Origin: Actinoplanes palleronii
Lineage (GTDB): Bacteria; Actinomycetota; Actinomycetes; Mycobacteriales; Micromonosporaceae
Direction of reading: 5' to 3'
Length of the DNA: 57,252 nt
Assembly: GCF_016862315.1 (NCBI RefSeq)
Contig: NZ_BOMS01000106.1
Span: 1 to 57,252 of the forward strand
Below are positions 49,905 to 57,252 of the stretch, piece after piece. The position numbers were made by a program, and so were the translations under genes. Every line of letters starts with the position of its first letter. Positions within the stretch are counted from its first letter, which is position 1. Under the pieces are notes generated by a model that did not search any database, was not told the DNA's origin, and worked only from the letters and a program-made list of their open reading frames with translations.

Positions 49905-51074
49905 ATGACGTCACCGACGATCTCGTTCACCCGTACGGACCCTTATCGGCCGCCGGCCGATCACGTGCGCCTGCAGGCCGAGGCCCCGATCAGCCGGGTG
50001 CAGCGCCCCGACGGTCGCCGGCTCTGGGTGCTCACCCGGCACGAGGACGTCCGGGCCATGCTCATGGACACCCGCTTCAGCTCGGACCGCCGCGACCCGC
50101 GGCACCCCGCGCACATGGCCCACATGGGTCCGGACTACAAGCCCGGGCTCATCGAGATGGATCCGCCGGACCACACCGCGCTGCGCCGCTCGCTGATCGG
50201 CGAGTTCACCGTGTCGCGCCTGGGCGCCTGGCGGCCGCGGATCCAGGAGATGGTCGACGAGAGCATCGACGCGCTGCTCGCCGGCCCCGCCCCGGTCGAC
50301 CTGGTCGAGGCGCTCTCGCTGCCGATCCCGTCGATGGTGATCTCCGAGCTGCTCGGGGTGCCGTACGCGGACCACGACTTCTTCCAGGAGAACAGCGCCA
50401 ACTTCTCCCGCATCGACACCACCCCGGAGCAGAAGGGCGCCGCCGTCGCCAACCTGCGCGGCTACATCGCCGACCTCGTCCAGCAGAAGGTCAAGCAGCC
50501 GGGCGACGACCTGCTCAGCCGCCAGCTCGCCGCCGGCGTCTCGCCCGAGGACCTGGGACCGATCGGCTTCCTGCTGCTGATCGCCGGGCACGAGACGACC
50601 GCCAACATGATCTCGCTGTCCATCGCCACCCTGCTGGACAAGCGCGAGAAGCTCGAGGCCGTGCGCGACGACCCGGCCATCACCGTCGGCGCGGTCGAAG
50701 AGCTGCTGCGCTACTTCACCATCGCCGAGGTCGGCCACCAGCGCCTGGCCCTGGCCGACATCGAGATCGGCGGCGTCCTGATCAAGGAGGGTGAGACGGT
50801 GTTCGGCCTGGCCAACACGGCCAACCGGGACGCCTCGGTCTTCCCCGAGCCGGACGAGCTGGACTTCACCCGGCTGGCCCGCAATCACCTCGCCTTCGGC
50901 TTCGGCCCGCACCAGTGCCTCGGGCAGAACCTGGCCCGCCTGGAACTGGAGGTGGTGCTGGCGACCGTGCTACGGCGCATCCCGACCCTGCGCCTGGCGG
51001 TCCCGTTCGACGAGATCCCGTTCAAGGAGAACGGCCCGAACTACGGCGTCAACGAGCTGAAGGTGGCGTGGTGA
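49905..51074 (+). CDS. Cytochrome P450 (CYP105/107-like)
   Basis: A 389-aa soluble bacterial P450 from ATG 49905 (CCAGGAG upstream). Oxygen-binding I-helix AGHETTANM lies near residue 227, ExxR as EELLR near 265 and the haem loop FGFGPHQCLGQ with axial Cys near 336-339. It is expected to hydroxylate an aliphatic, terpenoid or steroid-like substrate with electrons from the ferredoxin encoded next (GTGA overlap). Class I systems need that ferredoxin and a reductase, both encoded downstream. Confidence 0.95.
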   Translation: MTSPTISFTRTDPYRPPADHVRLQAEAPISRVQRPDGRRLWVLTRHEDVRAMLMDTRFSSDRRDPRHPAHMAHMGPDYKPGLIEMDPPDHTALRRSLIGEFTVSRLGAWRPRIQEMVDESIDALLAGPAPVDLVEALSLPIPSMVISELLGVPYADHDFFQENSANFSRIDTTPEQKGAAVANLRGYIADLVQQKVKQPGDDLLSRQLAAGVSPEDLGPIGFLLLIAGHETTANMISLSIATLLDKREKLEAVRDDPAITVGAVEELLRYFTIAEVGHQRLALADIEIGGVLIKEGETVFGLANTANRDASVFPEPDELDFTRLARNHLAFGFGPHQCLGQNLARLELEVVLATVLRRIPTLRLAVPFDEIPFKENGPNYGVNELKVAW

Positions 51075-51274
51075 GCATGCGCATCGTGGCCAACCGGGAC
51101 CGGTGCGTCGGCGCCGGCCAGTGCGTCCTGGTCGACCCGGACGCCTTCGACCAGGACGACGCCGACGGGCTCGTGGTGCTGCTGCGCGCCGAGCCGCACG
51201 CCGGCGACGAGCTCGCCCGGGCCCGCGAAGCGGTGAACGTCTGCCCGGGCCGCGCCCTCTCGCTCGCCGACTGA
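51071..51274 (+). CDS. [3Fe-4S]-type ferredoxin
   Basis: A 67-aa ferredoxin from GTG 51071, overlapping the P450 stop. Cluster ligands: CVGAGQC (residues 12-18; the middle position is Ala-Gly rather than Cys, as in 3Fe-4S P450 ferredoxins) and CPGRAL near 57. It is the dedicated electron donor to the P450. Confidence 0.93.
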   Translation: MSMRIVANRDRCVGAGQCVLVDPDAFDQDDADGLVVLLRAEPHAGDELARAREAVNVCPGRALSLAD

Positions 51275-51407
51275 CCTGACCGTTCCGATCGCACGCACGC
51301 CTGCCACGGACAACGGAACGCTCGACCGGGGCGATGGTCCGGCTCCCGGCGCGGCTCCCCGCCGTACGAAATCTTTGTTCTGTTGAAAGAACACCCCAGG
51401 AGATGAC

Positions 51408-51728
51408 ATGACATTCGTGGTGACGCAGGGCTGCGTCGACGTTCAGGACAAGAGCTGCATCCAGGTCTGCCCGGCCGACTGCATCTACGAGGGCGGCCGG
51501 ATGATGTACATCAATCCCGACCAGTGCATCGACTGCGGCGCCTGCGAGGAGGTGTGTCCGATGTCGGCCATCCGGTACGACGGTGACCTGGCCGGCGACG
51601 ACGAGAAGTTCCTCGACCTCAACGCGGAGTTCTTCGTCGGGACCGGTCCGCTCAAGGGCGCCCGCAAGCTCGGCAGGATCGACCACGACGTCGACTACGT
51701 CGTGGCGCTCCCCCACCAGGCGAGCTGA
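51408..51728 (+). CDS. fdxA: FdxA-type 7Fe ferredoxin
   Basis: A 106-aa ferredoxin from ATG 51408 (CCAGGAG 7 bp upstream). The first cluster motif has Cys9, Cys17 and Cys21 (GCVDVQDKSCIQVCPADC) and the second is CIDCGACEEVCP, the layout of actinobacterial 7Fe FdxA. The C-terminal EFFVGTGPLKGARKLGRIDHD extension is typical. It overlaps the reductase gene (TGATG), so it probably passes electrons between that enzyme and the P450 system. Confidence 0.93.
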   Translation: MTFVVTQGCVDVQDKSCIQVCPADCIYEGGRMMYINPDQCIDCGACEEVCPMSAIRYDGDLAGDDEKFLDLNAEFFVGTGPLKGARKLGRIDHDVDYVVALPHQAS

Positions 51729-53065
51729 TGGGCCGCCGGCTCCGCGTCGCCGTCGTCGGCTCCGGCCCGGCCGGGCTGTTCTGCGCGCAGATCCTCACCG
51801 AGGACACCGAGCACGACGTCGCGGTGGACGTGTTCGAACGCCTGCCCACCCCGTTCGGGCTGGTGCGCTACGGCGTCGCACCCGACCACCAGAAGATCAA
51901 GTCGATCGTCGCCCAGCTGGCCGAGGTCTTCGACTCGCACCGGGTGCGGTTCCTCGGCAACGTCAGCGTCGGCGCCGACGTCACGCTCGACGAGCTGCGC
52001 GCGCACTACGACGCGGTCGTGCTGGCCTCCGGCGCGCCGCTGGACCGCCCGCTCGGCGTCCCGGGCGAGGACCTGACCGGCGTGCTGGCCGCCCGCAACT
52101 TCGTGTCCTGGTACTCCGGGCACCCGGACGCGAGCTTCGACACCGCGGTGCTCGCGGCCGAGCGGGCCCTGGTGGTCGGCGTGGGCAACGTGGCGCTCGA
52201 CGTGGCCCGGATGCTGGTGCGCACCCCGGAGGAGTTGCGGCGCACCGACGTGCCCGAGCACGTCGTCGAGGCGCTGGCCGGGCACGCGGTCCGCGAGGTG
52301 CTGGTCGTCGGGCGCCGCGGCCCGCAGTTCGCCAAGTTCACCAACAAGGAGCTGCTGGAGCTGGCCGAGGTGGAGAGCGCCGACCTCGTCGTCGCGCCCG
52401 AGGACCTGACGCTGTCCGAAACCGAGCAGGCGCGGGTGGCCGCTCAGCCGGCCGCCAAGCGATTGCTGGCCTCGCTGCAGAAGATCGCCGATCGAGAACC
52501 TCGGGGCCGGGACCGGCGTATCCGGCTGCTGTTCGACCGGACACCCGTGGCGTTCCTCGGCGACACCACCGTCACCGCGGCGCGGCTGGCCCGCACGAGC
52601 GATCCCACGGTCGTCGAGCAGGTCGACGCCGGGCTGGTCCTGCCCGCGGTCGGCTATCGCAGCACGCCGCTGCAGGGCGCCCCGTTCGACGACGCGGCCG
52701 GCACGATCCCGCACCGCGACTCCCGGGTCCTGGACCGCGACGGCCACCTCAGCGGCCTGTACGTCGTCGGCTGGGCCAAGCGCGGCCCGAGCGGCGTGAT
52801 CGGCACGAACCGGCTGTGCGCCAGCGAGACCGCCGCGTCCGTGCTGGCGGACGCGGCGACGCTGCCGGACCCCGGCCGCACGCCCGCGGCGATCGACGCG
52901 CTGCTGGCGTCGCGGGGTGTGCCGGTCGTCGACTGGACACGCTGGCAGCTGATCGAGGCCGCCGAGGCGCGCCTGGGCGCGGACCGCGGGCGTGAGCGCG
53001 TCAAGCTGCACGACCGGGCGGACATGCTGACCGCCGCCGGCGTGCGGACGTCCGCAGGCTCCTGA
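51728..53065 (+). CDS. FprA-like NADPH:ferredoxin reductase (adrenodoxin-reductase type)
   Basis: A 445-aa flavoprotein. The FAD motif VAVVGSGPAGLFCAQIL is at residues 8-24, followed by RLPTPFGLVRYGVAPDHQ, a strong adrenodoxin-reductase signature. The NADP motif is VVGVGNVALDVARML near 158, and the C-terminal VGWAKRGPSGVIGTNR is conserved. It would deliver NADPH electrons to the ferredoxins at 51071 and 51408. It ends the P450 operon before a strong terminator. Confidence 0.93.
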   Translation: MGRRLRVAVVGSGPAGLFCAQILTEDTEHDVAVDVFERLPTPFGLVRYGVAPDHQKIKSIVAQLAEVFDSHRVRFLGNVSVGADVTLDELRAHYDAVVLASGAPLDRPLGVPGEDLTGVLAARNFVSWYSGHPDASFDTAVLAAERALVVGVGNVALDVARMLVRTPEELRRTDVPEHVVEALAGHAVREVLVVGRRGPQFAKFTNKELLELAEVESADLVVAPEDLTLSETEQARVAAQPAAKRLLASLQKIADREPRGRDRRIRLLFDRTPVAFLGDTTVTAARLARTSDPTVVEQVDAGLVLPAVGYRSTPLQGAPFDDAAGTIPHRDSRVLDRDGHLSGLYVVGWAKRGPSGVIGTNRLCASETAASVLADAATLPDPGRTPAAIDALLASRGVPVVDWTRWQLIEAAEARLGADRGRERVKLHDRADMLTAAGVRTSAGS

Positions 53066-53080
53066 CCCCACGCACCACCG

Positions 53081-53116
53081 AAGAGGCCTCCCCGCTGGTC
53101 AGCGGGGAGGCCTCTT
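53081..53116 (+). terminator. Strong terminator after P450 operon
   Basis: A 17-bp perfect stem, AAGAGGCCTCCCCGCTG / CAGCGGGGAGGCCTCTT, 16 bp past the FprA stop, ending in a short T-rich run. Confidence 0.9.
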
Positions 53117-53228
53117 CCTATGCTGGTTCACTTGCCAGTCCTGCTACTGTTTTGTTTAAGAGAATCTCCATCCCGCTGTGCGGAATGGTCCGGCGTCGGG
53201 AGCAGCCGACATCACGAGGGAGCAGGCC

Positions 53229-54050
53229 GTGGACGCGCAGACAAACGGAGCGGCGAGCACCCCCGACCGCCAGCGGCATCCCCTCGCCCGCGGGCTCGAG
53301 ATCATCACGCTGATGGTCGACAGCGGCGAGCAGTCGTACGGTGTGCGCGAGCTCGGCGTCCGGCTCGGCGTCAGCGCCAGCACCGCCCACCGGCTGCTCG
53401 GCGACCTGGAGGAGCTGGGGATGGTCTCGCGCACCCCGGCCGGCAACTACCGGCTCGGGCTGGAGTTCCTGCGGCTGGCCTGGACGGCCAACACCCGCTT
53501 CCCGATCCGCGAGGCGGCCAACGACGTGCTCGCCGAGCTGAGCGCGCAGAGCGGCGAGTCGTCCTTCTTCGCCGTCTACAACGAACAGCGCCGCCGGCTG
53601 ATGTTCGCGGTGTCGGTCGAATCCTCGCACCCGCTGCGCTACACCGTTCCGCAGGGTGTCTGGCTGCCGCTGCACGCGGGCGCGAGCGGACTGGCGATCC
53701 TGGCCTTCCTGCCCGAGGACACCCAGAGCGAGATCACCGGCGGCGCCCTCGAGGCGCTCACCGACCGGACGCTCGTCGACGCCGGCCAGCTCACCGAGCG
53801 ACTCGCGCAGATCCGCCGCGACGGGTACGCGCTGTCGCACGGCGAGCGGATCGACGGCGCGATCGCGATCGCCGCCCCGGTGATGGGGCCGGCCGACGTG
53901 GTGATCGGCGACGTCGGCATCACCATTCCCGAGACGCGCTTCAACGCCACCAAGACCAGCGAGCTGACCACGCTGGTCAAGGAGTCCGCGGCGCTGCTGA
54001 CCCGCCGGTTCACCGGGTCCCGGTCCGACGCCGCGCACTCGGTCTCCTGA
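53229..54050 (+). CDS. IclR-family transcriptional regulator
   Basis: A 273-aa regulator. GTG 53229 was chosen (GAGGGAG 7 bp upstream); the frame opens at 53178. The winged HTH (about 15-75) reads GVRELGVRLGVSASTAHRLL, then EELGMVSRTPAGNYRLGL. The effector domain (about 85-270) has the family DGYALSHGERIDGAIAIAAP segment. IclR proteins commonly control catabolic operons by sensing pathway intermediates; the P450 and monooxygenase operons flank it. Confidence 0.93.
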   Translation: MDAQTNGAASTPDRQRHPLARGLEIITLMVDSGEQSYGVRELGVRLGVSASTAHRLLGDLEELGMVSRTPAGNYRLGLEFLRLAWTANTRFPIREAANDVLAELSAQSGESSFFAVYNEQRRRLMFAVSVESSHPLRYTVPQGVWLPLHAGASGLAILAFLPEDTQSEITGGALEALTDRTLVDAGQLTERLAQIRRDGYALSHGERIDGAIAIAAPVMGPADVVIGDVGITIPETRFNATKTSELTTLVKESAALLTRRFTGSRSDAAHSVS

Positions 54051-54088
54051 CCCCTTCCCTTCCTCTGACTCCCTTCCTCTGACGCGCA

Positions 54089-54119
54089 CGGGCCCGGCTT
54101 CGCGGTGAAGCCGGGCCCG
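54089..54119. terminator. Bidirectional terminator between IclR and EthD-like genes
   Basis: Perfect 13-bp repeat CGGGCCCGGCTTC / GAAGCCGGGCCCG, loop GCGGT, between convergent stop codons. Confidence 0.88.
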
Positions 54120-54140
54120 CACGCTGTTCCGGGTATTCGT

Positions 54141-54458
54141 TCAGTCGCCGGGGGCGATCGGCAGGACCACCGCGGTCGTCACGTCGAGCGCGTCGCTGCC
54201 GCTGAGGTTCGAGGTGTACAGCAGGGTCCGGGCCTCGTCGGCCGAGCCCTCCACCTCGTAGAGCGTCGCGTAGCGGTGCGAGACGCCGAGCGTGACGTCC
54301 GGTGGCACCACGTAGCGATGGGCCGCCACGAAGGCAGGCAGGGCCAGGATCTCGGGGATGTGGGTCCCCCAGTACCACTCGCGGAACTCGGCCTCCTTGC
54401 CCTCGATCGGGTTGCTGAGGGCCAGCAGCGCCTCGCGCCGCGGGTCAGTGGTGGGCAT
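54141..54458 (-). CDS. Small EthD/DUF4286-like dimeric alpha-beta barrel protein
   Basis: A 105-aa protein from ATG 54458, overlapping the end of the monooxygenase gene by 14 bp. The LALSNPIEGKEAEFREWYWG, then HIPEILALPAFVAAHRYVV pattern is that of ferredoxin-like-fold proteins repeatedly found in degradation clusters. The exact role is unknown; it may assist turnover of a pathway intermediate. Confidence 0.8.
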   Translation of the reverse strand: MPTTDPRREALLALSNPIEGKEAEFREWYWGTHIPEILALPAFVAAHRYVVPPDVTLGVSHRYATLYEVEGSADEARTLLYTSNLSGSDALDVTTAVVLPIAPGD

Positions 54459-56082
54459 CGTTGACGACCTTCTTCCTGAACGCACCGGTGTAGTTCTCGG
54501 TCGAGGACATCTCGCCGAGCATGTCGTGGAGCTTGGGCCGCCCGCCGGGGTTGAGCAGGAACTTGCGGGGCTTGCCCTGGACATTGGCGCCGTAGTAGTG
54601 GCTGTGCTCAGCCGAGAAGATCGACTTGGGAGCCAGCGTCTCGATCATGGACATCCACGCGTCCTGGTGCGCCGCGGTGGGCTCGAAGACGTCGAAGCCG
54701 TGCTCGCGCGCGTACACGATCGTCGCGGTGATCCAGTCCACCTGGTCCTGGGAGTACCTCGGGTAGTTGCCGCCGCCGGCGCCGTGCGGGCCGCCGGGGA
54801 AGAAGAAGTTCGGCAGCTGGTGTGCGCTGAACCCGCCGAAGTCGGCCGGGCCGTCCTCCCAGCCCTTGCTGAGGTCCAGGCCCTCGCGGCCCTGCACGCC
54901 CATCCGGGTCAGCGCGCCGGTGCCGAAGTCGAAGCCGGTCGCGTAGACGATGATGTCGTAGTCGCGGTGCTTCTCGGTGGTCTCGATACCGGTCGCGTCG
55001 ACCCGGACGATCGGCGTCTCGCGCAGCGCGATCAGCGAGGCGGCCGGCTTGTTGAACGACTCGAAGTAGTCGGCCACGAACGGCGGCCGCTTCGCGCCGA
55101 ACAGATGGTCCGTCGGGATGAGCCGCTCCGCGGTCACCGGGTCCTGGACGATCGAGCGGATCTTGCCGGCCAGGAACGCGCAGAACTCGAGGTTGAGCTC
55201 GCGGTTCGTGGTCATGTCGTAGTAGTTCATGGTCAGCTTGCCGAAGCCCGGCGCCTTCCACATCGTCTCGAAGAAGGCCTGGCGCTGCTCCGGTGAGTCG
55301 GCGGTGGAGAACTTGCCGGCCGGCTCGTGCAGGAAGCCGGACGGCGAGGTGCTCAGCACCTTGACGACGGTCTCCCAGTTGTCGTTGAGCCAGCGGTGGC
55401 GCTCGTCGGTGAGCGGGCCGTTGTTCAGCGGGGTGGTCCAGGTCGGCGTGCGCTGGTAGAGGTCGACCGAGGCCACCACGTCGACGATCGCCGGCAGCAG
55501 CTGGGCGCCGCTGGGGCCGTTGCCGATGATGGCCACCCGCTTGCCGGCGAAGTCGACGGGCGTGTGCGGCCAGGCTCCGGTGTGATGGGCCTGCCCGGCG
55601 AAGTCGTCCAGGCCGTCGAGCTCCGGATAGTGCGGCACCGAGAGCCCGCCGGTGGCCGAGATGACCCAGCGCGCCCGGACCACGTCACCCTTCTCGGTGG
55701 TCACCACCCACACGTTGGCGGCCTCGTCGTACACCGCCGAGGCGACCTTCTGGCCGGTGTGGATGTGCCGGCGCAGGTCGAAACGGTCGACGACGTGGTT
55801 GAGGTAGCTCTCGATCTCGGGCTGGGTGGCGAACTCCTCCTTCCAGCGCCAATCCTCGAACAGCTCCTTGGAGAACAGGTAGCCGTAGGTGTAGCTCTCC
55901 GAGTCGAAGCGCGCCTGCGGGTACCGGTTCCAGTACCAGACACCACCGACGCCGTCGCCGGCCTCGAGCGTGCGCGCCGAGAAGCCCGCGTCGATCGCGC
56001 GGTAGAGCGCGTAGACGCCGACGACACCGGCCCCGATCACCAGCACTTCCACGTCGACGTCGTGGTCGGTCCGCTCTGCCAT
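54445..56082 (-). CDS. Baeyer-Villiger-type flavin monooxygenase
   Basis: A 545-aa FAD/NADPH enzyme. The FAD motif GAGVVGVYALYRAIDAG begins near residue 18 and the NADPH motif IIGNGPSGAQLLPAI near 188. The BVMO fingerprint FAGQAHHTGAWP (FxGxxxHTxxWP) is intact near 160; the first fingerprint reads GGVWYWNRYPQARFD, with Gln where Gly or Met is usual. These enzymes turn cyclic or linear ketones into lactones or esters using O2, so the product of an alcohol-oxidising SDR would be a fitting substrate. ATG 56082 is the start; two tandem repeats lie just upstream. Confidence 0.9.
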   Translation of the reverse strand: MAERTDHDVDVEVLVIGAGVVGVYALYRAIDAGFSARTLEAGDGVGGVWYWNRYPQARFDSESYTYGYLFSKELFEDWRWKEEFATQPEIESYLNHVVDRFDLRRHIHTGQKVASAVYDEAANVWVVTTEKGDVVRARWVISATGGLSVPHYPELDGLDDFAGQAHHTGAWPHTPVDFAGKRVAIIGNGPSGAQLLPAIVDVVASVDLYQRTPTWTTPLNNGPLTDERHRWLNDNWETVVKVLSTSPSGFLHEPAGKFSTADSPEQRQAFFETMWKAPGFGKLTMNYYDMTTNRELNLEFCAFLAGKIRSIVQDPVTAERLIPTDHLFGAKRPPFVADYFESFNKPAASLIALRETPIVRVDATGIETTEKHRDYDIIVYATGFDFGTGALTRMGVQGREGLDLSKGWEDGPADFGGFSAHQLPNFFFPGGPHGAGGGNYPRYSQDQVDWITATIVYAREHGFDVFEPTAAHQDAWMSMIETLAPKSIFSAEHSHYYGANVQGKPRKFLLNPGGRPKLHDMLGEMSSTENYTGAFRKKVVNDAHH

Positions 56083-56105
56083 TGACTCACCCTCGCTCGG
56101 TCATG

Positions 56106-56147
56106 GCCGCCGAAGCGGCACTCTGCGCCGCCGAAGCAGCGCTCTGC
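56106..56147. repeat. Two tandem 21-bp repeats
   Basis: GCCGCCGAAGCGGCACTCTGC (56106-56126) and GCCGCCGAAGCAGCGCTCTGC (56127-56147), two mismatches, in the leader region of the monooxygenase gene, between it and the divergent SDR gene. Confidence 0.7.
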
Positions 56148-56261
56148 GGGCAAATATAAGCCGCTGTGCTCAAAAATTGAATACTTCTTGGACGTTCGTA
56201 GCAGGTTTCTAGCTGATTTCCGTCGTAGGATCTGAGCACTGGTTAAGAAAAGGGAGACCCG

Positions 56262-57212
56262 ATGGACGCTACTGAGCAACTCCGCTTCGACGGCCGGGTG
56301 GCCATCGTGACCGGCGCCGGGCGCGGCCTCGGCCGGGCGCACGCCCTGCTGCTGGCCTCCCGGGGCGCGACGGTCGTGGTGAACGACGTCGGCGGCTCCA
56401 AGGAGGGCGAGGGCAGCGACGCCGGGCCCGCCAACGACGTCGTCGCGGAGATCGTCGCGGCCGGCGGGACCGCGCTCGCGGACACCCACTCGGTCGGCTC
56501 CGAGGCCGGCTGCCAGGCCCTGGTGGCGGACACCGTGCGCGAGTTCGGCCGGGTCGACATCGTGGTCAACAACGCCGGGATCTCCCGGTGGGCGAGCTTC
56601 CCCAAGGCGGACGCGGACAACCTGGAGCTGACCCTCGACGTGCACCTGCGCGGCACCTGGCACACCACCCGGGCGGCCTGGCCGCACATGGAGAAGCAGG
56701 GCTACGGCCGGGTGATCACCACCGCGTCCACCGGCATGCTCGGGCTGGCCGACAACCTCGCGTACGCGACGGCCAAGGGCGCCCTGATCGGTTTCACCCG
56801 CAGCCTCGCGTTCTCCAGCGCGGCGAAGGGGATCCTGGTCAACTGCGTCGCGCCGAACTCGGTGACCCGGCCCAGCGAATCGGCCGCCAAGCCGAACGTG
56901 GTGACCAGCAACCAGATGGACACCGCGCGCGCCGCGGTGATGTCGACCGAGAACGTCTCCCCGATGGTCGCCTACCTCGCGCACGAGTCGTGCACGGTCA
57001 ACGGCGAGATCCTGGTCGCCGGCGCCAAACGGTTCGGGCGGTGGTTCCTCGGCTTCACGCCGGGCTGGCTCGACACCGCCGAGGGGGTGCCGAGCGCCGA
57101 GAACGTGGCCGCGCACTGGGACGAGATCGTCGACGAGAAGGACTACTACGTACCGACCGGCACCATGGACTGGGGTGGGCGCTTCATGTCGCACCTCTAC
57201 CCCGGCGCGTGA
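56262..57212 (+). CDS. SDR family oxidoreductase, 3-hydroxyacyl-CoA dehydrogenase-like
   Basis: A 316-aa SDR from ATG 56262. The TGAGRGLGRAHALLLASRGA motif lies at residue 17, NNAG near 104, and the catalytic Ser/Tyr/Lys are in ITTASTGMLG and YATAKGAL near 152-168. The N-terminal half resembles the dehydrogenase part of peroxisomal multifunctional enzyme type 2, and the extra C-terminal region (about 245-316, WFLGFTPGWLDTAEG, then IVDEKDYYVPTG) is also seen there. It could oxidise a hydroxyacyl-CoA or another alcohol in the pathway. It diverges from the monooxygenase gene. Confidence 0.9.
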   Translation: MDATEQLRFDGRVAIVTGAGRGLGRAHALLLASRGATVVVNDVGGSKEGEGSDAGPANDVVAEIVAAGGTALADTHSVGSEAGCQALVADTVREFGRVDIVVNNAGISRWASFPKADADNLELTLDVHLRGTWHTTRAAWPHMEKQGYGRVITTASTGMLGLADNLAYATAKGALIGFTRSLAFSSAAKGILVNCVAPNSVTRPSESAAKPNVVTSNQMDTARAAVMSTENVSPMVAYLAHESCTVNGEILVAGAKRFGRWFLGFTPGWLDTAEGVPSAENVAAHWDEIVDEKDYYVPTGTMDWGGRFMSHLYPGA

Positions 57213-57218
57213 GAGACC

Positions 57219-57252
57219 GGGCTGCGGTACGGCTCGCGCCGCACCGCAGCCC
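57219..57252 (+). terminator. Terminator at the window end
   Basis: GGGCTGCGGT / ACCGCAGCCC 10-bp perfect stem starting 7 bp after the SDR stop, with a further GGC/GCC inner pair. Confidence 0.75.

Overview
The window is high-GC DNA from an actinomycete. The dense GC-ending codons, frequent GTG/TTG starts, DUF5753/DUF397 regulator pair, giant secreted RHS protein, MEDS/HATPase regulator pair and complete mycofactocin (MFT) locus fit Micromonosporaceae (an Actinoplanes-like organism). The genus is an inference; no rRNA or other phylogenetic marker is present. I found no tRNA, rRNA, CRISPR array or insertion sequence.

Left part (1-15.4 kb): small genes lead into an 8.3-kb gene for a secreted RHS/YD-repeat protein with a polymorphic C-terminal tip. 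A strong hairpin follows, then a pentapeptide-repeat gene that is a candidate immunity or protection protein. A membrane protein and a secreted GH92 alpha-mannosidase with two discoidin-like modules come next; the mannosidase sits behind a LacI-type palindrome.

Middle part (15.4-36.2 kb) is mixed accessory and housekeeping DNA. A LysR regulator diverges from an operon of three NAD(P)-binding redox proteins. An Imm51 immunity gene lies in a small overlapping operon, divergent from a DUF5753/DUF397 pair across a perfect 17-bp palindrome. There follow a TPR protein, RidA and HxlR proteins, stress and LamG proteins, an IMP dehydrogenase of unusual N-terminal type, an ABC exporter, a MEDS-STAS protein with its HATPase partner, DUF3616, GNAT, a frameshifted gene, a DUF4236 protein and an Excalibur protein.

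Right part (36.2-57.2 kb) is the most coherent block. The full mycofactocin set is present: mftG diverges from mftABCDEF, and mftR converges on mftF. A second mftD-like gene precedes mftR. A near-identical inverted repeat, TGGCAC-N3-(G/A)TGCCA, lies in the mftG/mftA intergenic region and upstream of mftD2-mftR and is the likely MftR operator. Beyond it are an MFT-coupled SDR, an aldehyde dehydrogenase, an MFS transporter, a TetR regulator, a cytochrome P450 with two ferredoxins and a ferredoxin reductase, an IclR regulator, a Baeyer-Villiger-type monooxygenase with a small EthD-like partner, and a second SDR. I read this as an MFT-dependent catabolic island: P450 hydroxylation, MFT-coupled alcohol oxidation, Baeyer-Villiger oxygen insertion, then aldehyde oxidation. 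The substrate may be an alicyclic or terpenoid compound, which is inferred rather than seen.
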